This document shows, in pieces, positions 1 to 8,893 of a stretch of 64,000 bases of DNA. The DNA comes from Rhizobium leucaenae USDA 9039 (GTDB lineage: Bacteria > Pseudomonadota > Alphaproteobacteria > Rhizobiales > Rhizobiaceae): NCBI RefSeq assembly GCF_000426285.1, contig NZ_AUFB01000007.1, positions 124,001-188,000 of the forward strand, read 5' to 3'. The position numbers and the translations under genes are program-made. Position 1 is the stretch's first letter, and the number at the start of each line of letters is the position of its first letter. Under the pieces are notes generated by a model. It made no database searches. It was given only the letters and a program-made list of their open reading frames with translations, and was not told the DNA's origin.

Positions 1-707
1 AGCTCGCGCAGTCGCTGATTGTACCGCCGGCGCGTGCGGTTTGTGCCCACCAAGACTTGATCCGCCTCAAGTACCAACGGCTGCGTCACCTCGTTCTTCG
101 AAATCACTTTCGCCGTGCCGTAGTCGCCGTGCATGATCTCCTTGCCCTCGCGCACGTGCATGGCAAGTTGAATGATCGGATTGTCGCGGGCCTGACGATG
201 AATGTCCGTCAGCAGATAGTCCGGCTCGTCATTGGTAAAGAAACCGCCGCCCGAGACCGGCGGCAATTGACCGGGATCGCCGAGCACGAGAATCGGCGTG
301 CCGAAACTCATCAGGTCCTTGCCGAGCGCTTCGTCCACCATCGAACATTCGTCGACGATAATCAGCGCTGCCTTGGCGACGGGGCTCTGCCGGTTGATCG
401 TGAACATCGGGGCGATCGACGTCTTGCCGGTCTCTTCGTCCTCGACGGCCTCCTCGCCGCGCGGTCGATAGATCAGCGAATGGATGGTCTTGGCGTTGCT
501 GGCACCGCGCGAGCGCAATACCTGCGCCGCCTTGCCGGTGAAGGCCGCAAACAGCACGTCACCATCGACATGCTCGGCAAAATGCCGCGCAAGCGTTGTC
601 TTGCCCGTGCCGGCATAGCCGAACAGGCGAAACAGCGGCGAGCGCCGTTCCTTCAGCCATTTGGCAACGGCCTTGAGCGCTTCGTCTTGTTGTGGCGCAA
701 ATTGCAT
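1..707 (-). CDS. RecD-like ATP-dependent DNA helicase (partial, 3' end outside window)
   Basis: The reverse strand is open from an ATG at 707 to the window edge, giving about 235 residues. It begins MQFAPQQDEALK and shows superfamily 1 helicase motifs in order: a Walker A loop GYAGTGKTT near residue 29, a Walker B/DExx box IIVDECSMVDE near residue 100, and motif III LGDPGQLPPV near residue 125. These match the N-terminal ATPase half of RecD-like helicases (5'-3' DNA unwinding in repair or recombination). The C-terminal half lies beyond the window. No recB or recC is visible, so a stand-alone RecD-like helicase is more likely than a RecBCD subunit. Confidence 0.85.
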   Translation of the reverse strand, partial: MQFAPQQDEALKAVAKWLKERRSPLFRLFGYAGTGKTTLARHFAEHVDGDVLFAAFTGKAAQVLRSRGASNAKTIHSLIYRPRGEEAVEDEETGKTSIAPMFTINRQSPVAKAALIIVDECSMVDEALGKDLMSFGTPILVLGDPGQLPPVSGGGFFTNDEPDYLLTDIHRQARDNPIIQLAMHVREGKEIMHGDYGTAKVISKNEVTQPLVLEADQVLVGTNRTRRRYNQRLRE

Positions 708-766
708 GGGCCGACTTGGCAGGATTCGGCCGGCAGAAGCAAGCAGTAAAAAACCCAGAATTGTTG

Positions 767-789
767 GGAATAAAATCGTAGCAATTCGT
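767..789 (+). promoter_or_regulatory. Candidate ECF-sigma promoter upstream of the COG4315 gene
   Basis: A GGAAT element at 767-771 is followed by 15 bases and a CGT at 787-789. This resembles ECF sigma promoters, which typically pair a GGAA-type -35 with a CGT-type -10. It sits about 70 bases before the secreted-protein gene that leads the sigma/anti-sigma operon, which would suit autoregulation. The assignment is inference from one site. Confidence 0.4.
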
Positions 790-856
790 GTCTCATGTCC
801 GGCAACGCAAAACGTGGGGCCTGGACCATGGGTCTACCATTCCGAGGAGAAACATC

Positions 857-1237
857 ATGAAAGCCGCGAAATTCTTGCCGATCCTGATCATGGCATCGGC
901 CGCAGCGACGTCGGTCTTTGCCGCTGCCCCGGTAAAAACCGCCGAAAGCGCCAAGGGCAAGGTTCTCACAGGCGAAAACGGCATGACGCTCTATACCTTC
1001 AAGAACGACAAGAAGGGAGCCTCCAACTGTAACGATGATTGCGCGAAGGCGTGGCCGCCGCTGATGGCCGATGGCAAAGCCAAGGCAGAAGGCGCATATT
1101 CGATCATCACCCGCAAGGACGGGAAGAAGCAATGGGCGAAGGACGGCATGCCGCTCTATTACTTTGTCAAGGATACCAAGGCTGGTGATGTTGCCGGCGA
1201 TGGCTTCAAGGGTGTGTGGGATGTCGCACGGCCGTAA
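857..1237 (+). CDS. Secreted COG4315-type repeat protein, ECF-operon partner
   Basis: This protein of 126 residues has an N-terminal signal peptide (about residues 1-22, ending ASAAATSVFAAAP). Two copies of the COG4315 motif follow: GMTLYTFKNDKKGASNCNDDCAKAWPP, split here as GMTLYTFKND and CAKAWPP, and GMPLYYFVKD with GVWDV. The family is periplasmic or surface-exposed and has no established activity. The ATG at 857 is preceded by GAGGAGA, which favours it over an in-frame start at 788. The end overlaps the start of the sigma factor gene by 17 bases, so the two are co-transcribed and probably coupled in translation. Confidence 0.8.
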   Translation: MKAAKFLPILIMASAAATSVFAAAPVKTAESAKGKVLTGENGMTLYTFKNDKKGASNCNDDCAKAWPPLMADGKAKAEGAYSIITRKDGKKQWAKDGMPLYYFVKDTKAGDVAGDGFKGVWDVARP

Positions 1238-1775
1238 TCGGACCGGCGAGGACGCGGGGGGAACCTCCCCCGCGTCCGATAGTTTCGAGGCGGAGGTGCT
1301 GGCGCTCCTCCCTTCGTTAAGACGCTATTCGCGCAGCCTCACCCGCTCCGACGCCGACGGCGAAGATCTTCTTCAGGATTGCGTCGAAAAGGTGCTGGCA
1401 CGGCGCAGCCAGTGGCGCGGACTGAACCTGCGTGGCTGGGTGCTCACCATCATGACCAATCTCTACCGCAACGGCCTGCGCCAGCAAGGTCGCCGCCGCT
1501 TCGTCGATCTTGACGACAGTACCGATTTGCCGGCCGCTGAGACGGATGGCGATCCTTTGGAACGCTCGCGATTGGAAGCGGCGCTGAACAGCCTCGGGGA
1601 GGATTATCGCGCCGTGCTGATGCTGGTCGTGGTCGAAGGCTACAGCTATCAGGACGTCGCCACCACGCTGGATATTCCGATTGGCACCGTCATGTCGCGC
1701 CTGTCGCGAGCACGCCGGAAAATGAACGATCTGATGAATGCCGAGAATGTCATTACGCTTCGGAGACCGAAATGA
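1221..1775 (+). CDS. ECF-family RNA polymerase sigma factor
   Basis: The 184-residue product has sigma region 2 (SLTRSDADGEDLLQDCVEKV, about residues 35-55) and region 4 (DYRAVLMLVVVEGYSYQDVA, followed by IPIGTVMSRLSRARRKM). The spacing is typical of extracytoplasmic-function sigma factors, which redirect RNA polymerase in response to an envelope signal. The ATG at 1221 lies inside the end of the COG4315 gene and gives a family-length protein; longer in-frame starts would add a basic stretch unlike a sigma factor. The stop overlaps the anti-sigma start (ATGA), a usual arrangement for a sigma factor and its inhibitor. Confidence 0.9.
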   Translation: MSHGRNRTGEDAGGTSPASDSFEAEVLALLPSLRRYSRSLTRSDADGEDLLQDCVEKVLARRSQWRGLNLRGWVLTIMTNLYRNGLRQQGRRRFVDLDDSTDLPAAETDGDPLERSRLEAALNSLGEDYRAVLMLVVVEGYSYQDVATTLDIPIGTVMSRLSRARRKMNDLMNAENVITLRRPK

Positions 1776-2572
1776 ACGAACGTAACCCGACCGTGACCGA
1801 AGCGGATCTCCACGCCTTTGCAGACGGGCTGCTGCCAGCGGACGATCACGCCCGGTTGGAAGCCTGGCTTGCCGAAAATCCCGAACAAGCGGACCTGATC
1901 TCCACGTGGCGGACGCAAAACGCCGACATCAAGGCATTGTTTGCACCATATGCAATCTCGAAGGAAGGTGACCGTGAACTGGTATCACCACGCGTTCCGG
2001 CCTCTGTGCCTGCCGAGCCATCACGTCCGCTTCGCTGGCTGCCGATGGCCGCGGCCTCCCTGGCGATCTTCCTGGTCGGCGCTGCCGCCGGCCATTTCGG
2101 CCCACCGCTTCTGACGCAGCCGGACCCTCGCTTGGCGGCTATCGAGGCCCTGCCGCGGCAGGCGCAATCGGCCTTCGTCGTCTACGCAAGCGATGTCCGC
2201 CACCCGGTCGAAGTCGGCGCGGATCAGGAAGCGCATCTTGCCACCTGGCTCGGCAAACGCATGAATGTCGCCAGCCTGAAGGTGCCGAGCCTCAGCACGC
2301 TCGGCTTTCAGCTCGTCGGCGGCCGACTGCTGCCCATCAATGGCACACCCGGCGCACTCTTCATGTATGAGAACGCCACCGGCCAGCGCCTGACCGTGCT
2401 CGTCGGCAGCAACAAGGAGAACACCACAACCAGTTTCCGCTTTACCAGCGTCGGCACGGTCGAGACCTTCTATTGGATCGACGGCAAACTCGGCTATGCC
2501 GTCACCGGCGAAATCTCCCGCGACATGCTGAGACGGGTGGCGGACGAATGCTACAAGCAGTTTTCGTCCTAA
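1772..2572 (+). CDS. Transmembrane anti-sigma factor
   Basis: This 266-residue protein begins with a short cytoplasmic helical domain (ADLHAFADGLLPADDHARLEAWLAENP) typical of anti-sigma factors. One membrane segment follows at about residues 89-108, then a periplasmic domain of roughly 155 residues. I see no HxxxCxxC zinc motif, so it is not a classic ZAS protein. The four-base overlap with the sigma gene implies coupled, stoichiometric synthesis. Inferred role: it holds the sigma factor at the membrane until an external signal, perhaps sensed with the COG4315 protein, releases it. Confidence 0.8.
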   Translation: MNERNPTVTEADLHAFADGLLPADDHARLEAWLAENPEQADLISTWRTQNADIKALFAPYAISKEGDRELVSPRVPASVPAEPSRPLRWLPMAAASLAIFLVGAAAGHFGPPLLTQPDPRLAAIEALPRQAQSAFVVYASDVRHPVEVGADQEAHLATWLGKRMNVASLKVPSLSTLGFQLVGGRLLPINGTPGALFMYENATGQRLTVLVGSNKENTTTSFRFTSVGTVETFYWIDGKLGYAVTGEISRDMLRRVADECYKQFSS

Positions 2573-2582
2573 TTAAAGCGTT

Positions 2583-2954
2583 TCAGCGTTCCGGATCGTT
2601 CTCCAGCAAGATCGGTTTGCCATGCGGCGTTGCTTCGGCCGCGCGCTGCCAGCTTCTCTGCAGGTTGAGGATCGCGCCTGCGTCGGCGATACCGCGGCTG
2701 ACCAGCAGGCCGGACAATGCCGCCACCCAGCAGTCGAAATAATCGCTGCCGTCTTCAGCCCGGCCCGGCTTGTGCAGCTCGGCAGAAAGCCGCTCCGCCC
2801 ATTCGCCCCAACTAAACAAGCCCTTCTCGTGCAAATGCACGGTCATTGCAAAAGCCTCCGCCGCCCAGGGTTCGGGGAAGACCGGCTCGCCATTCGCGGA
2901 CTTCGGCAGTTGCGGCGATTGCGCCAGGAGCGAGGCTGTTTCACGCTCGCTCAA
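2583..2954 (-). CDS. Nitrile hydratase accessory (activator) protein
   Basis: This 123-residue protein matches the small nitrile hydratase accessory family: a PVFPEPWAAEAFAMTVHLHEKGLF-type segment (seen as PEPWAAEAFAM and LHEKGLFSWGEWAERLSAEL) and DYFDCWVAALSGLLVSRG. Such proteins load cobalt into the alpha subunit. It is the last gene of the alpha-beta-accessory operon and overlaps the beta gene. I chose the TTG at 2954 because GGGAGAG lies five bases upstream; an ATG at 2972 is an alternative that adds six residues. Confidence 0.85.
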   Translation of the reverse strand: MSERETASLLAQSPQLPKSANGEPVFPEPWAAEAFAMTVHLHEKGLFSWGEWAERLSAELHKPGRAEDGSDYFDCWVAALSGLLVSRGIADAGAILNLQRSWQRAAEATPHGKPILLENDPER

Positions 2955-3600
2955 GGTAACTCTCCCAGGCATCGATGGAGACGGTAAGCGTTGGATCGGC
3001 GCCCTCGCCCCAGATTTCCGGGGCCTTGAAAACGACCGTGTAGATCCATTGCGGATTCTCGCCCTTGCCATGGGCGTTATCATCGGGGAAAACGAACGAG
3101 CCCTGCACGGCCTCCACCACGCCCGCCTTGGCGCGCGCATAGCGTGGCACACGCGTATGTCCCGTCGGATTGATATTCTTCGTCCGCACGCGATCGCCGA
3201 CCGCAAAAAGCGGAGCGGCATCGACCGGCCGATCACAGGGGCCGCCCTTGGCAAGCGCACCGGCAACCATGTCAGCCTTCAACACACGTTTCGGCGCCGC
3301 TCCCTCCCCCAACGAATGGCCGGTTAATAGCTCCTCGTGCGTTACAAAACCATGCCGTTCCAGCAGCGTCTCAAGCCCGCGCGTCCAGATCTCATAATAG
3401 CTGGCGGCAAGATATTTGGCCGGAGGGATGTTTTCGCGCGCATGCCGGCTTTCATCGATGCTCCAGGCGCCGAAGGCACCGCAAGAGAGCGTGATGCCGA
3501 GCGCCCGCTTTTCCCATTCCGCATGGAAGACCGGTTCGTTCGGTTCCGGCGCCACCGGCCCGAAGCCCATCTGCCCGCCGAGATCGTGCGGCCCGTTCAT
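2941..3600 (-). CDS. nthB: Nitrile hydratase subunit beta
   Basis: The 219-residue protein starts [16 protein letters not shown], the conserved N-terminus of nitrile hydratase beta subunits. It carries the C-terminal SH3-like barrel with [32 protein letters not shown] and the ending [10 protein letters not shown]. With the alpha subunit it hydrates nitriles to amides in the cytoplasm. The start overlaps the alpha gene by four bases (ATGA), so the two subunits are translationally coupled. Length is normal for the family. Confidence 0.93.
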   Translation of the reverse strand: MNGPHDLGGQMGFGPVAPEPNEPVFHAEWEKRALGITLSCGAFGAWSIDESRHARENIPPAKYLAASYYEIWTRGLETLLERHGFVTHEELLTGHSLGEGAAPKRVLKADMVAGALAKGGPCDRPVDAAPLFAVGDRVRTKNINPTGHTRVPRYARAKAGVVEAVQGSFVFPDDNAHGKGENPQWIYTVVFKAPEIWGEGADPTLTVSIDAWESYLERA

Positions 3601-4226
3601 AGCGTCACCTCCGGAGCCTTGGCGATTGCTGTACCAATCATCGCGTCACGGCTAACGAGATCGGCAAGATCAGCCTCATTCATGCCCTCGGTGCCATCAG
3701 GGCGTTCCGGGATAACGAGATAGCGCAGCTCTGCAGTCGAATCCCAGACGCGAATCGTCTTCCCCTCAGGCAGCGTCAGACCGAATTCGGCCAATACGCC
3801 GCGTGGATCGATGACAGCGCGGGAGCGATAGGCCGGCGCCTTGTACCAGACCGGCGGCAGGCCGAGCACGGACCAGGGATAGCAGGAGCAGAGCGTGCAA
3901 ACGATGAGGTTGTGCGTCTCCGCCGTATTGAACACCGCGCGCATATGCTCGCCCTGCCGCCCTGTGAAACCGAGGCTGGCGATCGCCGCCGTCGCGTCGC
4001 GCTTCAACCATTCGGCAAACTCCGGATCGCTCCAGGCTTTCGCCACCACCTGCGCCCCATTGCGCGGCCCTACCTTGGTCTCGTAGGTCTCGACGATGAC
4101 ATCGATCGCCGCCGGATCGATCAAGCCCTTTTCGGTCAGCAGCGTCTCCAGCGCCTTCACGCGGGCCTGCATGTCGGAATAGTGGTTGTCGTGATCATGG
4201 TGATGGTGGTCGTCATGATCGTGCAT
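3597..4226 (-). CDS. nthA: Nitrile hydratase subunit alpha, cobalt type
   Basis: This 209-residue subunit holds the metal claw [10 protein letters not shown] (Cys110, Cys113, Ser114, Cys115). A Thr between the first cysteine and the Leu marks cobalt-type enzymes; iron enzymes have Ser there. The two later cysteines are normally oxidised to sulfinic and sulfenic acid. [15 protein letters not shown] is also conserved. The N-terminus is unusual: residues 2-15 are almost all His and Asp (eight His), which could bind Co(II) or another metal. A GGGGAGA ribosome binding site precedes the ATG. It heads the operon; no nitrile transporter or amidase is adjacent. Confidence 0.93.
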   Translation of the reverse strand: MHDHDDHHHHDHDNHYSDMQARVKALETLLTEKGLIDPAAIDVIVETYETKVGPRNGAQVVAKAWSDPEFAEWLKRDATAAIASLGFTGRQGEHMRAVFNTAETHNLIVCTLCSCYPWSVLGLPPVWYKAPAYRSRAVIDPRGVLAEFGLTLPEGKTIRVWDSTAELRYLVIPERPDGTEGMNEADLADLVSRDAMIGTAIAKAPEVTL

Positions 4227-4363
4227 GATGTATCTCCCCTCGAACAGGCCGCAAATCTAAGCCTTTGCCACAGAGCCGCCAAGCGCCTTCTTCACCGGTT
4301 GCAACCGGGATTAGATGCCGCGACCCCCTGCCATTGTCAGCGCGTTTCGCTAGTCTGCCCAGC

Positions 4364-5653
4364 ATGAAGATTTTGATTCTAGGCGCAACTGGTTTCATCG
4401 GCTCTGTGATCGCGGCGCGATTACGCAGGGGTGGGCATATCGTCACCGGCCTTGCTCGCAATCCTTACCGGGCGCGCGTAAAGCACCCTTGGATTGACTG
4501 GATCAATGCCGATCTGGCCGAAATGACTGATCCATCAAACTGGCATGCGATGCTGAGCCACCATCAGATCGTCATCAACTGCGCCGGCGCCCTTCAAGAT
4601 GGGCTTTCCGACGATCTTATCGCCACGCAGGAAAAAGCGATGCTGGCGCTCTATGCCGCAGCCGCGCAGTCGGCAATCGAGCTCGTCGTGCAGATTTCCG
4701 CGCGCACCGGAGGCGCGGGCCAAGACCAGCCGTTCCTCGCGACAAAGCGCAATGCTGACAAGGCGCTAGCGGCAAGCGATCTCAACCATATTATCCTGAG
4801 GCCGGCGCTCGTCCTTGGCCGCAACGCCCACGGCGGCACGGCATTGCTACGTGCACTTGCCGCCATGCCTTTCGTCCTGCCTCTCATTCATGCACAAAGC
4901 CCTGTCGAAACGGTTTCGGTCGATGATGTCGCCACACTCGTTTCGGCAGCGGTTGCCGGCGAATTCCAGTCGGGCACCGACATCGATCTTGCCGCCAGTG
5001 GGGCACCGACGCTCGGCGAACTCGTCATTGTTCATCGAAACTGGCTCGGCCTCCCCCCGGCGCGGGTCGTGCCAATACCGACCGGCTTGGCAAGGCCGGT
5101 GACCTGGGCCGCCGATATCGCCGGCAAGCTCGGATGGCGCTCGCCGCTCCGATCGACCGCGATGGCCGTGATGTCCGAAGGCGTTCTCAGCCGAAGGGAT
5201 GGACAACACCTCCCAAGTCAACGCCTGGCGACGGCCGTCGAAACGCTGAATACCCATCCCTCCGGCGTTCAGGATTTGTGGTTTGCCCGCCTCTATTTGT
5301 TAAAGCCGTTGATGATCTCTGGCCTGGCACTCTTCTGGATACTGTCTGGCATCATCCCAATGCTGGCCCCGACAGGCGCAAGCCGGCACTTGCTGCCCTT
5401 TATGCCGGATGGTTCGGCAATGGCCTTCACCCTGATTACCTGTTTTCTCGATATAGCGCTCGGCGCATTTGTTCTCGTGCGGCCTTTCGCGCGGTCGGCA
5501 TTGTTCGGAATGCTTGCCGTTACGCTCGGCTATCTTGCCGGCGGCACATTCCTCGAACCATCGCTTTGGCTCGATCCGCTCGGGCCATTCGTCAAAGTGC
5601 TCCCGTCGATCCTGCTGACATTTGCCACGCTTGCGGTGTTGGAGGAGCGCTGA
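4364..5653 (+). CDS. SDR-family NAD(P)-binding protein fused to a DoxX-like membrane domain
   Basis: The 429-residue protein has an N-terminal atypical SDR Rossmann domain (MKILILGATGFIGSVIAARL, glycine motif at residues 7-13) to about residue 290. A C-terminal part of about 125 residues follows with four hydrophobic segments (LMISGLALFWILSGII, FTLITCFLDIALGAFVLV, LFGMLAVTLGYLAG, VLPSILLTFATLAVL), resembling the DoxX-like domains attached to some SDR proteins. The substrate is unknown. The ATG at 4364 starts exactly at the Rossmann strand. Its stop overlaps the start of the next membrane-protein gene by one base (TGATG), so the two probably act together. Confidence 0.8.
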   Translation: MKILILGATGFIGSVIAARLRRGGHIVTGLARNPYRARVKHPWIDWINADLAEMTDPSNWHAMLSHHQIVINCAGALQDGLSDDLIATQEKAMLALYAAAAQSAIELVVQISARTGGAGQDQPFLATKRNADKALAASDLNHIILRPALVLGRNAHGGTALLRALAAMPFVLPLIHAQSPVETVSVDDVATLVSAAVAGEFQSGTDIDLAASGAPTLGELVIVHRNWLGLPPARVVPIPTGLARPVTWAADIAGKLGWRSPLRSTAMAVMSEGVLSRRDGQHLPSQRLATAVETLNTHPSGVQDLWFARLYLLKPLMISGLALFWILSGIIPMLAPTGASRHLLPFMPDGSAMAFTLITCFLDIALGAFVLVRPFARSALFGMLAVTLGYLAGGTFLEPSLWLDPLGPFVKVLPSILLTFATLAVLEER

Positions 5654-6132
5654 TGCTGACCGAGGAATTTCTTCGCCTCGTGCACGTCATCGGCGCTACC
5701 GTGCTTTTCGGCACCGGCGCAGGCATCGCCTTCTTCATGGTGATGGCGCATCGCACCGGCGATCCCAAGCTGATCGCACATGTTGCCGGCACAGTCGTCA
5801 TCGCCGACACGGTCTTTACGGCAACGGCCGTCATCCTACAGCCGGTGACCGGCTATCTGCTTGCGCAATCGATCGGCTGGTCGCTCGAAGAAGGATGGAT
5901 CGCTCTGTCCTTGCTGCTCTACGTGCTGACCGGAGTTTTCTGGCTGCCGGTCGTCTGGATACAGCTCCGCCTGCGCAATCTCGCTCGGACAGCATCCGCG
6001 ACCGAAACGCCGCTGCCGGCGGCCTACCACCGCCTCTATTTCATGTGGTTTGCCTGCGGCTTCCCCGCCTTTTTCGCTGTCATCGGCATCCTTTGGCTGA
6101 TGCTCAACAAGCCATCCCTGTCGCTATTTTAA
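5653..6132 (+). CDS. DUF2269-family integral membrane protein
   Basis: The 159-residue protein has four predicted membrane helices (FLRLVHVIGATVLFGTGAGIAFF, a middle pair around VVIADTVFTATAVILQPVTG and WIALSLLLYVLTGVFWLPVVW, and FACGFPAFFAVIGILWLML). The early RLVHVIGATVLFGTG and later QPVTGYLLAQ fit DUF2269. No function is established for the family. It is translationally coupled to the SDR/DoxX-like gene. Its 3' end overlaps the 3' end of the convergent LysE-type gene by nine bases. Confidence 0.75.
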   Translation: MLTEEFLRLVHVIGATVLFGTGAGIAFFMVMAHRTGDPKLIAHVAGTVVIADTVFTATAVILQPVTGYLLAQSIGWSLEEGWIALSLLLYVLTGVFWLPVVWIQLRLRNLARTASATETPLPAAYHRLYFMWFACGFPAFFAVIGILWLMLNKPSLSLF

Positions 6133-6717
6133 CATCGGCCAAAGGCTGAGCACCAGCAGGACTGCCATAGTGATGTTGAACCATTTGAGGCGAACAGGGT
6201 CGGAAAGCCAGTCGCGCAGGGCCGAGCCGAAACCCGCCCATGTCGAAACGCTGGGAATGTTGACTGCTGCAAAGGCAAAGCCGACGAGCAGCACGCTGAT
6301 CAGGTAGAGCTGCGGATTGGTGTAGGTCGCCATGGCCGTGACCGCCATGACCCAGGCCTTCGGGTTGACCCATTGAAAGGCCGCGGCACTCAGGAAACTC
6401 ATCGGCTCGACACCGCTTTCCTTCTCGCTGAGACTGCGCGACGTCGCGATCTTCCAGGCGATCCAGACGAGATAGGTTCCGCCGGCGAATTTCAAGCCCG
6501 CATAGAGCACCGGAACCGTATGCAGCAATGCTCCAAGCCCCAAACCAACGCCCAGCAACAACGACAGAAAACCCACGCCGATGCCGAGCATATGCGGGAT
6601 CGTGCGGCGGAAACCGAAATTCACGCCCGATGCGAACAGCATCATGTTGTTCGGCCCGGGCGTGATCGATGTCGTGAAGGCAAACAGCAGAAGAGCCAGA
6701 AATGTGTTCAGCGGCAT
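6124..6717 (-). CDS. LysE/RhtB-family amino acid exporter
   Basis: The 197-residue membrane protein starts MPLNTFLALLLFAFTTSITPGPNNMML. The TPGPNN motif in the first helix is diagnostic of the LysE/RhtB exporters. About six hydrophobic segments and the conserved GAAFQWVNPK-like stretch (AAAFQWVNPKAWVMA) fit the fold. Members export amino acids or homoserine-type compounds; the substrate here cannot be read from sequence. GGGGAGA precedes the ATG. It is convergent with the DUF2269 gene and is probably a single-gene unit. Confidence 0.9.
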   Translation of the reverse strand: MPLNTFLALLLFAFTTSITPGPNNMMLFASGVNFGFRRTIPHMLGIGVGFLSLLLGVGLGLGALLHTVPVLYAGLKFAGGTYLVWIAWKIATSRSLSEKESGVEPMSFLSAAAFQWVNPKAWVMAVTAMATYTNPQLYLISVLLVGFAFAAVNIPSVSTWAGFGSALRDWLSDPVRLKWFNITMAVLLVLSLWPMLK

Positions 6718-6922
6718 AAAGTCTCCCCGGACGCCGCTCTTTGGTCAGCCGAAGCGTCCATTCCTCGCGATGCGCATCACTCATAGCGGCGCCTATGCTG
6801 CGCGACCCTAATTCGCCTTGGAATAGAATGCCATGACAGGATTGTCATAGTGACATGAATGGCGTGATTGAAATCCCGATGAATGCCCTTATCCTTCGCC
6901 TCTCAAGCAGCGAGGACAGGCC

Positions 6923-7768
6923 ATGCGCGACCCCATTCCTACCGTCACTCTCCCCTCCGGCATCACGGTTCCCGCACTCGGCCAGGGGACATGGAACATG
7001 GGTGAAAAAGCTGCCCGCGCTAACGAGGAGATCGCCAGCCTGAAGGCCGGGCTCGATCTTGGCATGACGCTGATCGACACCGCCGAAATGTATGGCGAAG
7101 GCGGCGCGGAGGAAATCGTTGGCAAGGCGATCGAGGGGCGTCGCGACGAGGTATTCGTCGTCAGCAAGGTCTATCCTTACAACGCAAGCAGCAAAGGGAC
7201 TATCCAAGCTTGCGACCGCAGCCTGAAGCGAATGAAAATCGACCGCATCGACCTTTATCTGCTGCATTGGCGCGGAGAGTATCCGCTGGCGGAAACCGTG
7301 GCTGCCTTCGAAATCCTGAAAGCCGCAGGCAAGATCGGCGCTTGGGGTGTATCGAACTTCGATGTCGACGATATGGAGGAACTGCTGGCCGTTCCCGACG
7401 GCGGCAATGTCGCCGCCAATCAAGTGCTCTACAATCTCGGCCGACGCGGCGTCGAATACGATCTGCTACCATGGTGTCAGGAGCGCAACATTCCGATCAT
7501 GGCCTATTCACCGATCGAACAGGGTCGACTCGCGCATCATCCGGACCTGATCCACATCGCCAAGACCTATCAGGCAACGCCGGCTCAGGTTGCGCTCGCT
7601 TTTCTGCTGGAGCGCGACGGCGTTATCGCCATTCCCAAAACCTCCAATCCGCAACGCGTTGCCGAAAACCTCGACGCCGTCTCGCTCGATATCACCGATG
7701 AGGACTGGGCCACCCTCGACGCCTCCTTCCCGCCGCCGGCGCGCAAGAAGCCGCTGGAGATGCTCTAA
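6923..7768 (+). CDS. Aldo/keto reductase
   Basis: The 281-residue protein has the AKR barrel signatures: [19 protein letters not shown] (catalytic Asp and Tyr), the catalytic Lys in [11 protein letters not shown], and His in LYLLHWRG. The C-terminal NADPH-binding part reads [18 protein letters not shown]. It would reduce aldehydes or ketones with NADPH in the cytosol; the specific substrate is unknown. GAGGACA precedes the ATG. Its last four bases overlap the end of the convergent KpsC-like gene. Confidence 0.92.
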   Translation: MRDPIPTVTLPSGITVPALGQGTWNMGEKAARANEEIASLKAGLDLGMTLIDTAEMYGEGGAEEIVGKAIEGRRDEVFVVSKVYPYNASSKGTIQACDRSLKRMKIDRIDLYLLHWRGEYPLAETVAAFEILKAAGKIGAWGVSNFDVDDMEELLAVPDGGNVAANQVLYNLGRRGVEYDLLPWCQERNIPIMAYSPIEQGRLAHHPDLIHIAKTYQATPAQVALAFLLERDGVIAIPKTSNPQRVAENLDAVSLDITDEDWATLDASFPPPARKKPLEML

Positions 7769-8838
7769 CCGCGAGGATCAGCGCGCTGCTGTGCGACGAT
7801 CAGCTTGATTGCTTGAAAAACATCCATCTGCCGCCAGCCAGCCGGATCGCGATACGTCGGATAAAGCGAAAAGGCGGCCGCGGCGATTTGATCGACGGTC
7901 CGCCGCCCGGCTCGTCTATCGGCGAGAACGGCCTTCGTGTAGACGCCGAACTGATCTTCCGTCACCCCCCATCCGGCATAAAACGGCGCCGCATAGCAAC
8001 GGACCGGGATGCCGCGCAGCAGCGCATCGAAACCGAACTGACTGGAGACGGTCCAGACCTCATCCACCACATCAAGAATCGACGCGACCGACACGGCATC
8101 ATCGAGAAATATCGCACCACCTTTGCCGGCGGCCTCCGTCGTCAGATATCCCTTGCGGTGGCCGGCCATGACATCCGGATGCGTCCGGATCAGACATTGA
8201 GCGTCGCTTGCCAAAGCGTCGGCAAGCATTCGCTCGAATGAGGCGTGCGAACCGAGCGCCTTGCCGACCGACATATCGCCGACGACCTGATCGACCAGCA
8301 GGATGCGACGCTTCATTGTCCGCTCGATCACGGGTGCCCTATGCGGCAGATGATTGTATTTGGAGAGCCTGTTGCGGACGATCTGTTCGCGGATGGCCTT
8401 GCCCAGCTCTCCGGCATCTTCCGCGCTGGAGATCAGGCGCTCAAGACGCGACGGCCGGCTCACGTCCACGGGCAGGCCGAGATCGTCGACCACGATCGAA
8501 AGAGGGATTGCACCGGCCTTGCCGAGGCCGACCGACCGCAGAAAACCATCTTCGAGATTCCAGCGTGGCAATCCCCGCAACCGCGAGATCGCCGCCGCTG
8601 TCTTTGCGGGTGCGCGGCCGCCCCAGGAAAGCACTCCGCCAACGCCAGGCGATAGCGTGGATGCGATTTTCTGCGACCCGAAATATTGGCCGAGCCAAGG
8701 AAAAGCATTGCGGACATAAAAGGTGGCGCCGAGGCGCATACCTACAGGCGGATGCCAGCTCTTTTCGCCGATGTCAGGCAAACTCTCCACGGTAGAAAAC
8801 GCCACCGATATGACCCCATTGATGACGCGATCATCCAT
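7765..8838 (-). CDS. Capsular polysaccharide biosynthesis protein, KpsC/LipB-like
   Basis: The 357-residue protein resembles one module of the KpsC family, the beta-Kdo transferases that build the lipid-linked Kdo linker of group 2 capsules. Supporting stretches are [90 protein letters not shown] and the typical ending. Full KpsC proteins carry two such modules (about 670 residues), so this is a single-module form. No other kps gene is nearby. The ATG at 8838 lacks a clear ribosome binding site; an in-frame ATG at residue 34 is an alternative. Confidence 0.75.
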   Translation of the reverse strand: MDDRVINGVISVAFSTVESLPDIGEKSWHPPVGMRLGATFYVRNAFPWLGQYFGSQKIASTLSPGVGGVLSWGGRAPAKTAAAISRLRGLPRWNLEDGFLRSVGLGKAGAIPLSIVVDDLGLPVDVSRPSRLERLISSAEDAGELGKAIREQIVRNRLSKYNHLPHRAPVIERTMKRRILLVDQVVGDMSVGKALGSHASFERMLADALASDAQCLIRTHPDVMAGHRKGYLTTEAAGKGGAIFLDDAVSVASILDVVDEVWTVSSQFGFDALLRGIPVRCYAAPFYAGWGVTEDQFGVYTKAVLADRRAGRRTVDQIAAAAFSLYPTYRDPAGWRQMDVFQAIKLIVAQQRADPRG

Positions 8839-8893
8839 CCAGAGCGCCGCGCAAGCTACGCGACGCTCGCAAGCTGATCAATGACAGACTTAC

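Noticed and set aside
57..749. 230-codon forward frame at the left edge
   Set aside because: The reverse strand carries clear RecD-type helicase motifs through the same bases.
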